A stretch of 64,000 nt of DNA. It comes from Leucocoprinus leucothites. Its lineage: Eukaryota; Basidiomycota; Agaricomycetes; Agaricales; Agaricaceae. Under the pieces are notes generated by a model. It was not told the origin of the DNA. It saw only the letters and a list, made by a program, of their open reading frames with translations, and ran no database searches. Every line of letters starts with the position of its first letter. The first letter of the stretch is position 1. The DNA is taken from the NCBI GenBank assembly GCA_013368445.1, contig JAACJO010000001.1, positions 2,666,001 to 2,730,000 on the forward strand, given 5' to 3'. The position numbers and the translations under genes are program-made. Positions 41,895-52,935 of this stretch are shown here, one piece after another.

Positions 41895-44512
41895 TTAAAT
41901 GGCAACTCCACCACTGGAGCAATTGGTATTAGTGCAGACAGCATGTGCAGTATGTGACTTGGCCGCTTTGTTAGAGTACCAGGTGTGGTTGAACCTGTTT
42001 CTCCAAAATAGGCATTTGGTATTGTTAGCATAGTGGTCACCTCTGTAGTTGAGACATTTGAAGTTGTTGAGGTGAGGGCATGGGATACCCTCAGGAGTGG
42101 CATCATGTAGAGGGTTTGATTTGGGGTTGGCCTTACAACACCAGGCCATAGAGTGGTGATTCTCAACACGATGAGGACCACCACAGATCTGACAGCAAGT
42201 GCTAAGAGTGCGGCATGTATGAGTGGGGTGGCCCTACTGCCAGCAATTCCTACATTGCACAACACCAGGGTGCATACTGGTAGTGCAGATAGTGCTGACG
42301 TGTTGACCAAAGTTGATGGTATAGTTAACCAACATCTTGGCCTTAGTACCATTTTGGGAATCCCAAATGTTGAACCAAACAACAGCTGTATTGGACTTTG
42401 GGGATGCTTTTATGACATGAGGGCAAGTAGCAAGGATGATGTTTTCAAAGAGGGGGGATTGGCCAAGGGCTTGCTCAACAAAAGCAGGGGAAAGAGGATT
42501 GGCAGAATTGGCTATCCAGTATGGGATGCCAATGATTTTGAGAAATGATTTAGATTGTGGGAGACAGGGCTCAATGGGAATGGCATCTCTGAGTTGCCAA
42601 GCTTTTTTCAGCCAAGACTTAATATTGTCAAGGTCAGTAGGAGTGACAAAGTCTTTGATACAGTCTGCAATAATATTTCCCTCAAAAGGAATGAGGACTT
42701 GGCAATGGGTGGGCCTGTGCATTGTTATTTTAGGTTTAGCATGTTGAGCACTTGGGGTCAAAGGTTTGGGTGCTTGAGGTTGGGCACCACCAAAACCTGC
42801 CTTGTACATGGCAAGGACTTTGTCATAAGAGAGTTCAGGGAAGGCAAGTATCATTTCTTGCATCTTAACCCCATCAATAGAGGGAGAGGTGGAAGAGGAA
42901 GTCACTGGCTGGACACCCTGTTAGGCAGCATCAGTGAACGACATGTTCTTTTTGTTGAAATATTCCATAAGGGGTTTGGTGGATGCTTTACAGTCAGGAG
43001 GGGAAATGGGGGGCGGCATTTCAGAGGCACCCTTAGAGTTAGGTTTTGATGGCTGAGCCTGGCCATCAGATGAAGGGCACCCAACTGAGCGCTTAAAATT
43101 TCCATTCCCGTTCCTTGGAGTCATATAATTGGAAGGTGGGGGGGAGCCTGGGAGACACAAATAGGGCTGGCAGGCTTGGAAGACATAAAGTCATTCTTTG
43201 CCTTTCGCACACCTGACACAGATAAAACATCATGTGCCTTACCAGAAAACAAAATGTCATTCTGGGGGAGAGGAAGAGTGCCCTCAGTGGGAGGGGCTTT
43301 GTCAACATTCATGTTGTTGTTGTTGATGTGAGCTATAGAGTTAGTTTGTCCAATGACAATGCTGGGCAGAAATAGAGGGGTAGAGATGAAAGACAGAGAA
43401 GATTTATGTGCCTTCTTTCCCTTGCCCTTATCCTTTGGAGGGGGGGAAGAGTCCATTATGGGAATATTGGAGGGAGGGCTAAGATATTGTCTCAGCACTT
43501 CAACAATCATGAGTCCACTTTCACTATTAATAGGCAAGCAGTCCCAACCTGATTCAAACATAGTTGTAAGTAAACAATAGATTGGTTCCCCCATTTGGGG
43601 AAACCTTGGATCCTTTTCTCTAGGTCGCCAACCCAAGGCAACATGATATCTGAAGAAATTAGTAACATATTTTAGCACTTCAAGCGCTTTGAAGGCAGCT
43701 TCACCGACAATCACAGTTTCTTTGGTGGCTGTGTTTGATGGATCCTTGAGATCTGGGAGATGTGGCTGTGCAGGCCTAGATTTCTGCAGCTGTGTAGTGA
43801 TGTCAAGTGTGATGTCATTAGTATCAGATGAACTGGCAAAGAAAGTAGCCAGAGTGCTAGATGGCACAGCTTTTGCTGACTCAGCAGATTCATGGATTGC
43901 ATGAGGCAGCCTTGAGGTAGATGGGGGTCCAAAGAAAAAAGTGTTTGGTACCCCATTACTGAGTATTCCATCCTCTTGGTCACTCCACATGTCCCCGCGA
44001 GAGTTCAAATTTAAAGGATCAGGTCATTTGAGCTCACCTATGAATCCCTCACCAAAGGGGTGGAAGGGAATAGGTGATTTAAAGCCATTGTATGCACTTA
44101 TAGATGCTGTTCTAGAGATGGCTTTGGGGGTGGTATCCAAACTCCAGTGAGCTTCACAAGCACGAGCTTGCTTGACATGCAACAAAGGGGGAGGGGAAGT
44201 TCTGAGGGATGAGTGTGATGCTGCACACAAAAGTGCAGCAGGAACGATTATGGGGGAGGAGGGGATTGAGACATCAGACAAATCAGAATCACTCACACCA
44301 CTATCCTCTTCTTCAGAGCCAGCTCTAGATGAGGCAGCAGACTTGGCATCGTCGTGGACCAAGTGCCTAGTCAATTTGATGGATAATGCCAGCGAAACTG
44401 ATTGGTCATGTTTACTGGATGAGACATGTGTTTCAGTGTTGGCAATGTTTATAGGGTCTGAAGATGGCAGTGGGGTACCCTTAAGGTCTACCCAATGCCA
44501 TGGTGCAGTCAT
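41895..44512 (-). pseudogene. A7 ORF1 remnant
   Basis: Starts MTAPWHWVDLKGTPLPSSDP (ATG 44510-44512) and follows A2 ORF1. It lost the stretch after ADCIKDF that contains AAQSKLRVES and ISIATSG, but retains SYDKVLAMYKAGFG. The first zinc knuckle (CRNCW near 42240) carries a stop after CW; the others are CQICGGPHRVENH-like and CLNYRGDHYANNTKC, with Tyr for a zinc Cys. Stop codon TAA 41895-41897 sits two bases before the ORF2 start. Confidence 0.8.
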
Positions 44513-44595
44513 TTCGATGGTATTTGTAGTCAATATGTATGTAGACACTGTGAAAGAAATAGATAATGGTGGTTAGAGGGAAAGGAGGATGGTCA

Positions 44596-44720
44596 TCTCT
44601 ATCTTGTTAATATAGTTATTTACAGTTGTCCACAGATTTCTGTGTGAGTTGTGAGCTCCCTGGGCAATTTCTCTGGTTTCTAGGACCTCCTACACATCCC
44701 CTGTGTGTCACCTTCTAACA
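44596..44720 (+). repeat. Right part of a Copia-1-type LTR
   Basis: TCTCTATCTTGTTAATATAG to CTTCTAACA, matching the last 125 bp of the Copia-1 LTR with CpG losses. A7 cuts it on the left; E2 sequence (gtcct...) continues on the right. The left part should lie upstream of the window. Confidence 0.85.
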
Positions 44721-46129
44721 GTCCTTACCAGTGTAAGTAGGAATAGCAAACAGTCTTGTCCACTCATCTTTGCAAGCCTTGACCTCAGCCTTATACAAAT
44801 ATCCAAGGGTGGTAGAGGGATGAGCCCCCATACTCACCTGGAAAGAGGGATCAGTTGCATAAGCATGAACTGATCAATGGAAGGGCCACTTCAAATGAGA
44901 ACAGACCTCATGGAATTCAATGGTGTGCTCAGCATCAGCACTGAGCCACTCCATCAGACAGCCACACACTGCCAGAGAGTGAGCCTGGCCAGAGTGGGTA
45001 GATGGGTCCACCGCCAATCACACTGCAGCGATGTGGTTGGTAAATAGGACAATTGACTTGGTGCCAGGCACATGACATGCATGCTCAACCCCAAGGTGAA
45101 GGGCAAATAGTTCTGCATCCAGTGCAGTGGCTTTGCCCACTGCACAGCAGAACTGCTGAAGCAGCTCATCCCTGTGTAGGAGACAGACAGCAGCAACTGC
45201 CTGAATAGTGTGATTGGTGCACACTGAAGCATCAGTAGCCACCATCACATAGTCAAGATTGGATCTGGCATGTTTGTATGCAGATTCCAATGCCCAGAGT
45301 TTGTCAGCATCATCTTGATCATTGTTAACCTCTTTGAATTTGACCCTGTCCACAAAGCAGTCCATGAGCTGGTGTCCTGAGTGAGCCTTGGCAGCATCCA
45401 TGTCAAAGTGCTCAGTAAGTTGGGGAAGCTTGGAAGCAGCCTCTATAATAGAAGATCACATGTGATCTGCCACTCTCCTGAGATTCAAAAGGTGGTGGCA
45501 GTGCATAGACACACCAGCCAGAGTGCCCCTGCCCACTAAGGATCTTAGGGGGTGGGTGTGAGAGAGAGTTGCGATGCAGAACAATGACTGCAAAGTGAGC
45601 TTCTTGAGGTGCAGGTGGACCAGGATAAGACCTGCAAGGGCCTCAGTGCCACCTGTAGGGGAGATGTGGAAGGCACTAACAATCCAAAGAACAGCACGAC
45701 ACTGCATCTCAGTAAGGCTGGCCAGGTGTGCCTTGCAACAGGCGTACTCATTATACCAGAGTCTATAGCTATATGTCACAATAGATACAACACATGCTCT
45801 ATAAAGCAGACATTTCTGCTTAGGGGTGAGACCCCTGAGAGAGTTCCCCAGCATCCCCATCACATGAACAGTGGAGATAGCCTTGGTGGAATAGTAGCAA
45901 ATATGCTCCCAAAAAGAGAGCTGACAATCAAAGTAAAATCCTAAGTACCTCCAATAGGTCTTGGGTCTAAGAAGTGTGTCACCATCCCTCCTTGTCTTCT
46001 TACCACCACTATTGAAAGTTGGTGTTTGTTCTGAGGCAATTCTACATTGTCTATCTACATTACTATGGGTAGGTGCAAGTCTAAGAACACCACAAACCAG
46101 TTTGCAGCACTCAAATCTGAGTCTATTGT

Positions 46130-47957
46130 TATAGCCCAAATGGCATTAGCCATGAAATTGTTAATTTCAATGATATAGTCAATATATTGGGTGACTGCAT
46201 AGACATTAAGGAACCCTACTGTAAGACCCTAGTGTAACACACATGTTCACAAAAGCACAGCACATTCACAAAACAACCATTAATGATCAAGAGTAACAAG
46301 AGGCTACAGGATAATGTTGAGACTTAGTGAACATAATTGGGATGTGTACTCTATGTCCCCACATCTCATGTATCAACTGCAAGGGTGACCATGCAGCTGA
46401 TGATTGAAAGTGCCCATTCTGGCACCACCAGTTTGACTGTAATTGGCTTAGCCATCACAAGGAGGACAATAGAAGGCCCTGGTAGTAGGTCATGTACCTG
46501 CTTCAACACATCTTCCAACCCTGTCAGTATATCACTAGGGCCACACACACATGTAAGCTTACTGTTAGAGGTCTGTGAGTTGGACTTTAGTTTCATTTTA
46601 CTTTGTTACTATGCCATGTCTCTCTGCCGTTGAGTAGTGTACTATATTCAGACAGGACTTTATCTATTCTCATCTCTGTAGTGTTTGGCTTAGATAGCAG
46701 TACTTAGGCCCTGTATTATGTTGGTGAGTGTGGACTGCAACTGGGCACCACATAATAAATCATTGATTTTTTTTTTTTAAAAAAAAAAGGATGTGTACCC
46801 TATGATCCTTTGTGATCTTACTCTGTAACCTGGGTATTAATCCAGTCGAAGTCTTTCTCAAAGGAACAATGACAGACTAACTAATTGGAGATCAAAGGCT
46901 TAGCCTTCTGATCTGGACAGGCACTTGTGTACATTTGCAGAAGTCCTATCTTTTTAAACATTGCTACAGCAGAAGTAGATCCTTTCACAAAAGACAGAGA
47001 AATTCCACATGGGCACTGAATGACCCACTTGATTATAGAACCAGATTAGTGAAAACTAATAGGATGCATCAGCACTTGACTACTGACTAGTAGACATTGT
47101 TACAGTCAGGAATGAGCTTTTGCAGAATAAGACAACTATCAGCAGTGATAGAGATCTCATGATATCAGAGGAGCAGGAGTAAGCACACCTTTGCAAAAGG
47201 ACACATCAGCACTTAAAACCCCAAAGAAAGCCCAGAGATACTCCTATTGGACAACTTTTCAATAAATCTCTTTTTATTATCAACAATGTGTATGTGTCAT
47301 CTATGTAATTACTCCTTTAGTACTTTCACAAAACCAATATAAACATTTCTTGAGTATATAGTCTAGCAAGGAATCTCACCTGCTAAGGCTACACTTAGAG
47401 ACTGTCCCACACGACATATCTGAGTGAGTAGTAAAAAGTCTATTGAGCACCCTTCGGTCATAGACCATTAAAGAATTGGAAAACCCCTCTTGAGAAAGAA
47501 CACTACTGCAAGATTCATATAGGTTCAGAGTGTGAAGAAGTCTGGGAAAGACTTATAAGCTGTATATTGCATCTAGTATCCAGGGGTAGTGCTAGTCAGT
47601 GTCAGTTGTATTGTGATAGTGCCAAGTGTTAGCAAAAGTGACAATTCATGAATATCAGTCTATTACACTTCTGCATTCTAAGGGACTTGTAGTTGTGCAG
47701 CATTGCATAACAGGGATTGTCGAGTATCTTTTGCAAACTGGTCATTCCATTACAAACTGGTCTACAGACAACTTCCATTATCTTTCATTATCAATCTTTG
47801 TGTTTTTGCAAAACATCCTTCTTTATTGCTTAACCTCCCACAAACTTGTATTGAGTTTAGGAGTATTGGTTGTTATTGTTATTAATGTTACCTATCATTC
47901 ACTATCTGACTACATTCCCTTTATTACATTAACAATCACATTTCTGCCTCTTCACTG
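46130..47957. other. Insert X: AT-rich noncoding insertion, possibly a long LTR
   Basis: About 1.38 kb excluding F1 and its duplication. No ORF above 113 codons and no family resemblance. Begins TGTTATAGCCC and contains an AATAAA signal near 47262 in cttttcaataaatctctttt. Base composition is clearly more AT-rich than the neighbours. I could not find a convincing target duplication, so boundaries are approximate. A solo LTR of a long-LTR (gypsy-like) element is the best guess. Confidence 0.4.
46356..46788 (+). mobile_element. ORF1-only element F1, 5'-truncated
   Basis: Contains only the last zinc knuckle (CINCKGDHAADD), the ORF1 stop (HKEDNRRPW-stop) and a 3' region ending GTGGACTGCAACTGGGCACC, ATAATAAATCATTGA and a T12/A10 tail. 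Duplication ggatgtgtactctatg / ggatgtgtaccctatg (46340-46355, 46789-46804). Establishes that family F also ends soon after ORF1. Confidence 0.88.
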
Positions 47958-49798
47958 CCATGTCTGATGACGAGCTCAATATTGCCAAGATGGCTGAAGA
48001 CAACCACCTCGACCCCTATGACAACCTGCTCAATGTGCATGGGTTCTTCGGCTCTCCCCAGGCTGATGTTTCATTGCCTGGCCCCTCCCAACTGACTGCT
48101 GATGTCCCATTGCTATCAGTTGCTTCCCCAGTGGCTAATGTTTTATCACCACTAAAACCCTTCACAGCTGGTGGAACCATGTTCTATCCTATTGATGCTC
48201 TCCCTGCCATGCCCAGATTGGTAACTTCCTCCAAGGGAAAGAAGAAGGAACTCATCCCAAAGTGCGCCCTAACCAATCTCCAGTCCTTCCTTACATAGTT
48301 GGACACCATTGACTACACCACCGAAATCACAGACCAAGACACATGGGCCATAGTTACTTGCCTAGCCAAGGCCTCACATGCTGTAGCCAGTAAGCTGAAG
48401 ATGAGCAGCATGCTGATCACCTTGAACTCTCTCAACACCAAGGGCTGGGAGATGTTTGCTGATTGTTTGGTGGGCCTTGGTCAGAGATTCTCAGCTGAAG
48501 CCTCCCCTAAAGTGACATGTGTCCTCCACAAGGTAACCTATGGATCTGCTGACTCAGTGGGTCCATGTGACATTAACATGGGTTCCTCCAAGGTGCCCAC
48601 TTTACTGCCCCTGGATTATTGGCCTACTCCTGCCCATCTCTCCCTACTGCCCAAGCCGGTGCCTGCAAAGGTCTGCACTAGTGGCAAAGCACCCACTCAA
48701 GCACCCCCTGCTCCTAAGGTTAGGTCTGATGGCCAAGCCCAGTGAGCACCCATCCCACCTTCGGCGGCTAAGAAGTTATTTGCTAAGGTTGCCTATACCC
48801 CAGTATCTGTGGCAGTACTTATCAAGCTTGCCCAGTCCCACCCCTCCCTTGAGTCTGATCACATTGCTGCAATGCATTAGGCCGCCCTCACTGATGTGCC
48901 TTCTGCAAAGAAGCTGCGCATGCCTACATCAGGTCCCACCCGACATCAACTCTTCCTTGATTTTACTGGTGATGCCAGTAATATCACCTACCTGCACCAT
49001 AAGGCCATGTGCCTTCTCAACGACTCCCTCTCTCATGCAAAGAGCTCACTTTGTGTTGAGAACATTGCCCAGGCACATGACACTATCTCATTGTATACCA
49101 ACACCATTGCCACTGATGCTGAGGTATTGGTGATTGAATCCTCCCTCTCTTCAGCTTTCACAGCCCCATTCAAGCTGAAGACTAAATGTCCCAGGTCCAG
49201 GTCTTACCTCAAGATCCTGGATGTCCCTTACTACACAAGTGGTATCTGCACCACCCTGCAACACATCTCTGACTATATGCGCTTGTCTCCCTTCAAGGAG
49301 ATATTCACTGACATCTTCTCTGTGTGCATCATGTGCAATTCCACCAAAGCTGACACTGCCACCATTTGGGTCAACCTTTGGGATTCTCAGTCTGGCGCTA
49401 ATGCCAAGTGCCTGGTTGGCAAATACCTCAACTTTGATGGCATGCAGTCTATGATCAAGGCTGTACGTGCTCACCCTGGTACCCCCCAGTGTCAACAATG
49501 CTGGCATTGAGGCCACACTACCACCACCTGTCACAGCTGTGCTCTCAGGTGCTCACAATGCAGTGGGCCACATCAGTCCAAGAATCACCGCACCACCTCC
49601 TCCTGCTGTAAGGGGTTGCCGAAGGCTAACCCCCCCATCCAGCCCATACCCGCTGGGGAACCCTGTCCCCACATCAAGTGTGTCAATTGCAGCAAGGAAC
49701 ATGCTGCTACTGACTGCAAATGCGCATTCTGGTGCCACCGGTTTGATTGGGATTGGCTGCAAAGTCATTTTGGTCCTGCTGGTCAGCCCTGGGCCTAG

Positions 49799-50136
49799 GG
49801 AGAGCTCCCTAGTGTCAATGCATTGTCCCCCATCCATTGCTGGTCACTGGGTGGGCCCCTACAAACTCCAAGGCCTGCCACTTTCAGATGCAGTGATATT
49901 GGTATATATTTCATCTCTTTGTATTTTGTCATATGCCTAGCCCCCTTCTGCTGTCGATGTGTGTATTGTCTCGGACAGGACTCATATATATCCCCAGTTG
50001 TCTACTCTTGTGTAGTCAGTAGCAGTATTAGTTCCCTGTAGTAGATAGTTGGGTGTGGACTACTATCATGCACCAGTTATAAATTTGGACCCCTCCAGGG
50101 TCCACTAATTAAAAAAAATTAAAAAAATTAAAATAA
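49799..50136 (+). other. B5 3' untranslated region
   Basis: Noncoding, collinear with the other B 3' ends. The tail core is decayed (GTGGACTACTATCATGCACC). Confidence 0.6.
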
Positions 50137-51094
50137 GAGGTGTGTCACTAGTGTAAGGGGCAAACCCCAGATCAATCGGCAGATTGGCATCTCCCTTCTT
50201 GCAGGAGAAGTGAAAAAGCTCAGACTTGTCATGTTCTATGATGAGACTAAACTGATTAAAGATGTTGAACATAATTCCATATGCACCTTTCAGCACATTG
50301 AGATTTGCAGCCCAGTCTTTCCCCTGGGCAATGAGTGTGCTGTCATTCACATAGGAAAGAATGTCACATGCAAGGTGTGTGGCCCACTGTTTGAAGAGTC
50401 AAATAGCCGGAGCCAGATATAGCACCGATAGGACCAGAGAGAGGGCAGAGCCCTGACCTATGCCCACATCAGCAGCAAAGTTGCTGGAGGAGTCTGCACC
50501 CCAAAGGTAGTGCGTCTCCCTACTGACCAGGTATGAAGCAAAGAAGTCCCTCACATTAGGTGGGAACCCCAGCTTTGTAAGGATAGCCATGAGCATATCA
50601 TGGTTCAGTGATGGGAAGAACTATGTGATGTCAAAAGCAACAACACTAGTCTTCAAGCCCTTTGCCTACCCTGCATGAACAAGGTGAGTAAGGAATAGCC
50701 TAGCATCCTTGGTGGATCTTTGATGTATGCCGCCAAGCTGGTTAAAATGGAAGACTTCATATTTGACACTGTCAAACTGAAGCCAAGTGCTGAGCATCTT
50801 CTCAATGAGCTTGCCAAGCATGTTCAGGAGCACAATGGGCCTGAACGACTTTGGCATGGAATAGGAAGGTTTGCCTGGCTTTGGAATGATAACCAAGACA
50901 GACTCGTTGAAGTGTGTTGGCCAATACCCAACTGTAAGGCAGGCATTGGCAATAGATAGAAAGACAGCCATGATGTCAGAATTGACCAGGATGTCCTTCA
51001 AATAGGCCCATGTGATGTAGTCCAGACCAGGTGCTGAGCACAAGGAGCATGCTTTAAGCACATCCCATGCCTTGGCCCTCAAAAATGGGACCTA

Positions 51095-51703
51095 ATCCCT
51101 CTTGGTCAAGGTCTTATTTCAAGATCCTCAATGTCCCCTTCCATGTGAACAGCATCCATATTATGCCAATCCAGATCACTGATTGCATGTGATTGTCTCT
51201 GTTCAGGGACACTTTTGGTGACATTTCATCTATATGCATCATGCACAACTCCCCCAAGGCCAACACTGCCACTATTTGGTTTGACCTATGGGACTCTCAG
51301 TCAGGAGCTGGTGCCAAGAAGCTCCTCAACAATTACCTCAACTTCAATAGTATGCAGGCTGTCATCAAGCCTGCCCGTCTACCCCAGTGTCCCCCAGTGC
51401 CAGCACTGCTGGTGCTTTGGTCACTCTACTTCCACCTGCTGCAACCATGTGCTCAGGTGTTCCCAGTGTGGTTGTCCTCACTGTAGTGAGAGCCATTGCT
51501 CCACATCATCATGCTGTAAGGGGAGTCCAAAGGCAAACCCCCCCATCCTGCCCACACCTGCTGGAAAGCCCTGTCCCCACATCTCATGTATCAACTGCAA
51601 GGGTGACTATACAGCTGATGATCAAAAATGCCTGTTCTGGTGCCACCGGTTTGACTGTGATTGGCTTAGCTGTCACAAGGAGGACAATAGGAGGCCCTGG
51701 TAG
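51095..51703 (+). pseudogene. F2 ORF1 C-terminal part
   Basis: SRSYFKILNVPFHVNSIHIM aligns with SRSYLKILDVPYYMSGIRT of family B. TGA (51189-51191) follows DCM where B has DHM-R, the same codon as the C1 stop. Then IWFDLWDSQSGAGAKKLLNN and zinc knuckles CQHCWCFGHSTSTC, CSQCGCPHCSESH and CINCKGDYTADDQKC, ending NRRPW-stop at 51701-51703. One frameshift lies near 51390 (PARLPQCPPV). Confidence 0.8.
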
Positions 51704-51835
51704 TAGGTCATGTACCTACTTCAATACATCTTCCAACCCCATCGGTATGTTGCTAAGGTCACATACACATGTAAGCTTACTGTTAGAGGTCTGCAAGTTG
51801 GACTTGTAGTTTCATTTTGTTACTATGCCATGTTT
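51095..51835 (+). mobile_element. ORF1-only element F2, 3' part
   Basis: Starts where E2 ends, inside ORF1, and runs into its 3' region, which stops matching F1 after ccatgtttctctc. The 5' half, if E2 was inserted here, should lie left of the window. Confidence 0.65.
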
Positions 51836-52935
51836 CTCTCATCGCTTCTTGATCAAGTGGGGCAACCTGCTGGCTGACCCTGAGGATTCTGATGACCAGA
51901 GAACAGTCGCCAAGGCACTCTGTGCTCTCTTTGCCGACCCCCAGGGTGACGTAGACACCAACATGAGGGACATGACACCTGGCACCAGGCAGGCTCTTGT
52001 GCCTGCCCAGCCAGTGCCCCCTCCCCCCTCCTCCTCTAGGCCTGCAGCACCCTATATGCCCAAGGCTGCTGACCTGGCCCCCCTCTCCCTCCAAGGGCTA
52101 GGACAGCTAGATAGGGGTCCTCCGCTGTGCCTCCCAAGCCAGCTGACAAGGGCAAACACCCTGCTAAGTATGCCAATGTCCCTGTGTTGAAGGCTACCCT
52201 CAATCCCAAGTCAACCCCTGCTAAACACTTTTTTGCTCAGGTGGCAGTGACCTCTTCTTCCTGTGCAGTGCCAAAGGCCTAGCAGGGCTCTGGGGACTTG
52301 TCCCTGGTTCTCCTTGCTTGTGCCTTTCCCCACCTCTCCCCTGATGAGCTCCTTCACCTTCACAAGCAAGGATTGTCATCCAGTGGTGGGGCAGATGATT
52401 ACCCCAGGAAGTGTCCTCACACCACTACCTCAGGGCCATCCCATAAGGCAGTCCTCCTTACAACCAACAATTCTTCATTACAGTTGAACCCCAACAAGGC
52501 AATGCACCAAGTCAACTGTTATCTCTCCAAGAAGAGAAACCATCTTTGCCTTGAGAGTGGTATCATCACCTACAGTGGATGGTCTTTCCAGACCAACATC
52601 ATTCCCAATCCTGCTCAGCTGGAACTTGTCCATGAGGGCTTTGCTTAGCGTGTCTGGTCCACTGTCAATTGCTAAGTTGATGTGGCTGTCCCCCAGTCAC
52701 GATCATTTCTTAAGATCATCAACATCCCATGCTTCACCTCTAGTGGTGCTACAATGGGTGCTAATGTCATGGAAGAGGTGATGTGTTGGTCCACCCACCA
52801 TCACCTTATTGCCCTGGAAAGGGCTCCACACATTCTTCCCCCTACTTGTGGGTCTGACACTGTCACCTGCTTCTTTGAGGTCTAGGATTCCAAAGCTGGT
52901 TCCCAGGCCAAGAGCCTCATTGGTAAGGCTCTTTA
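51836..52935 (+). pseudogene. E-like ORF1 fragment (E3a), left of Tc1-2
   Basis: Encodes FLIKWGNLLADPEDSDDQRT, a proline-rich linker, then HFFAQVAV, CPHTTTSGPSHKAVLLTTNN and VPQSRSFLKIINIPCFTSSG. It ends DTVTCFFEV-stop-DSKAGSQAKSLIGKAL. The order matches the middle of LINE ORF1 proteins (compare A2: RRQVLIPFEGN, PQSKSFLKIVGIPYW, AVVWFDIWDSQNGTKAKTLV). The stop after FFEV replaces Trp. Assigned to the E lineage only by context with E3b. No zinc knuckle is left: the sequence is cut at Tc1-2. Confidence 0.55.

Larger units (their letters stand above)
38377..44591 (-). mobile_element. LINE A7 (visible 5' part), old copy
   Basis: Minus-strand A element from the C-terminal finger region to its 5' end (degraded leader ctctaaccaccatt at about 44565-44591). 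Its 3' end must lie beyond E1 to the left of the window. It has lost most CpGs. On the right it abuts a Copia-1-type LTR. Confidence 0.82.
46065..49798 (+). pseudogene. B5 ORF1, split by insert X
   Basis: MGRCKSKNTTNQFAALKSES before the insert; SDDELNIAKMAEDNHLDPYD from 47963 on. Shares the KLKMSSMLITLNSLN subtype with B4. Stops: TAG near 48298, TGA 48743-48745 (GQAQ-stop-APIP), TAG near 48880 (AMH-stop-AAL), TGA near 49509 (CWH-stop-GHT, Trp). Knuckle residues remain readable. Ends QPWA-stop at 49796-49798. Confidence 0.85.
45983..50136 (+). mobile_element. ORF1-only element B5, with insert X and F1 inside
   Basis: Family B element with degraded 5' signature (cttcttaccaccactatt), ORF1, 3' region and an irregular A-rich tail (attaaaaaaattaaaa). 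Imperfect 12-bp duplication at 45971-45982 and 50137-50148. Insert X (46130-47957) splits ORF1 near codon 21. Very low CpG content: an old copy. Confidence 0.85.
44721..51094 (-). mobile_element. LINE E2 (visible part), interrupted by B5
   Basis: Minus-strand pieces 44721-45982 and 50149-51094 make one ORF2 once B5 is removed (duplication gaagtgtgtcac / gaggtgtgtcac, one mismatch). It is cut on the left by the Copia-type LTR and truncated on the right where family F ORF1 starts. Confidence 0.8.
44721..51094 (-). pseudogene. E2 ORF2 remnant: RT and RNase H
   Basis: From the right: RT fingers (SAPGLDYITWAYLKDIL, IPKPGKPSYSMPKSFRPIVL), palm (VVAFDIT-stop-FFPSLNHDML, GIGQGSALS, and YVND in place of YVDD). 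After B5 come KTYWRYLGFYFDCQLSF, the connection SLRGLTPKQKCLLYRACVV, then RNase H (MVATDASVCTNHTIQ, TALDAELFALHLG, VLFTNHIAAV). E is about as far from A as separate LINE families are, but the domain order is the same. It has stops and a lost RT aspartate, and is inactive. Confidence 0.8.
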
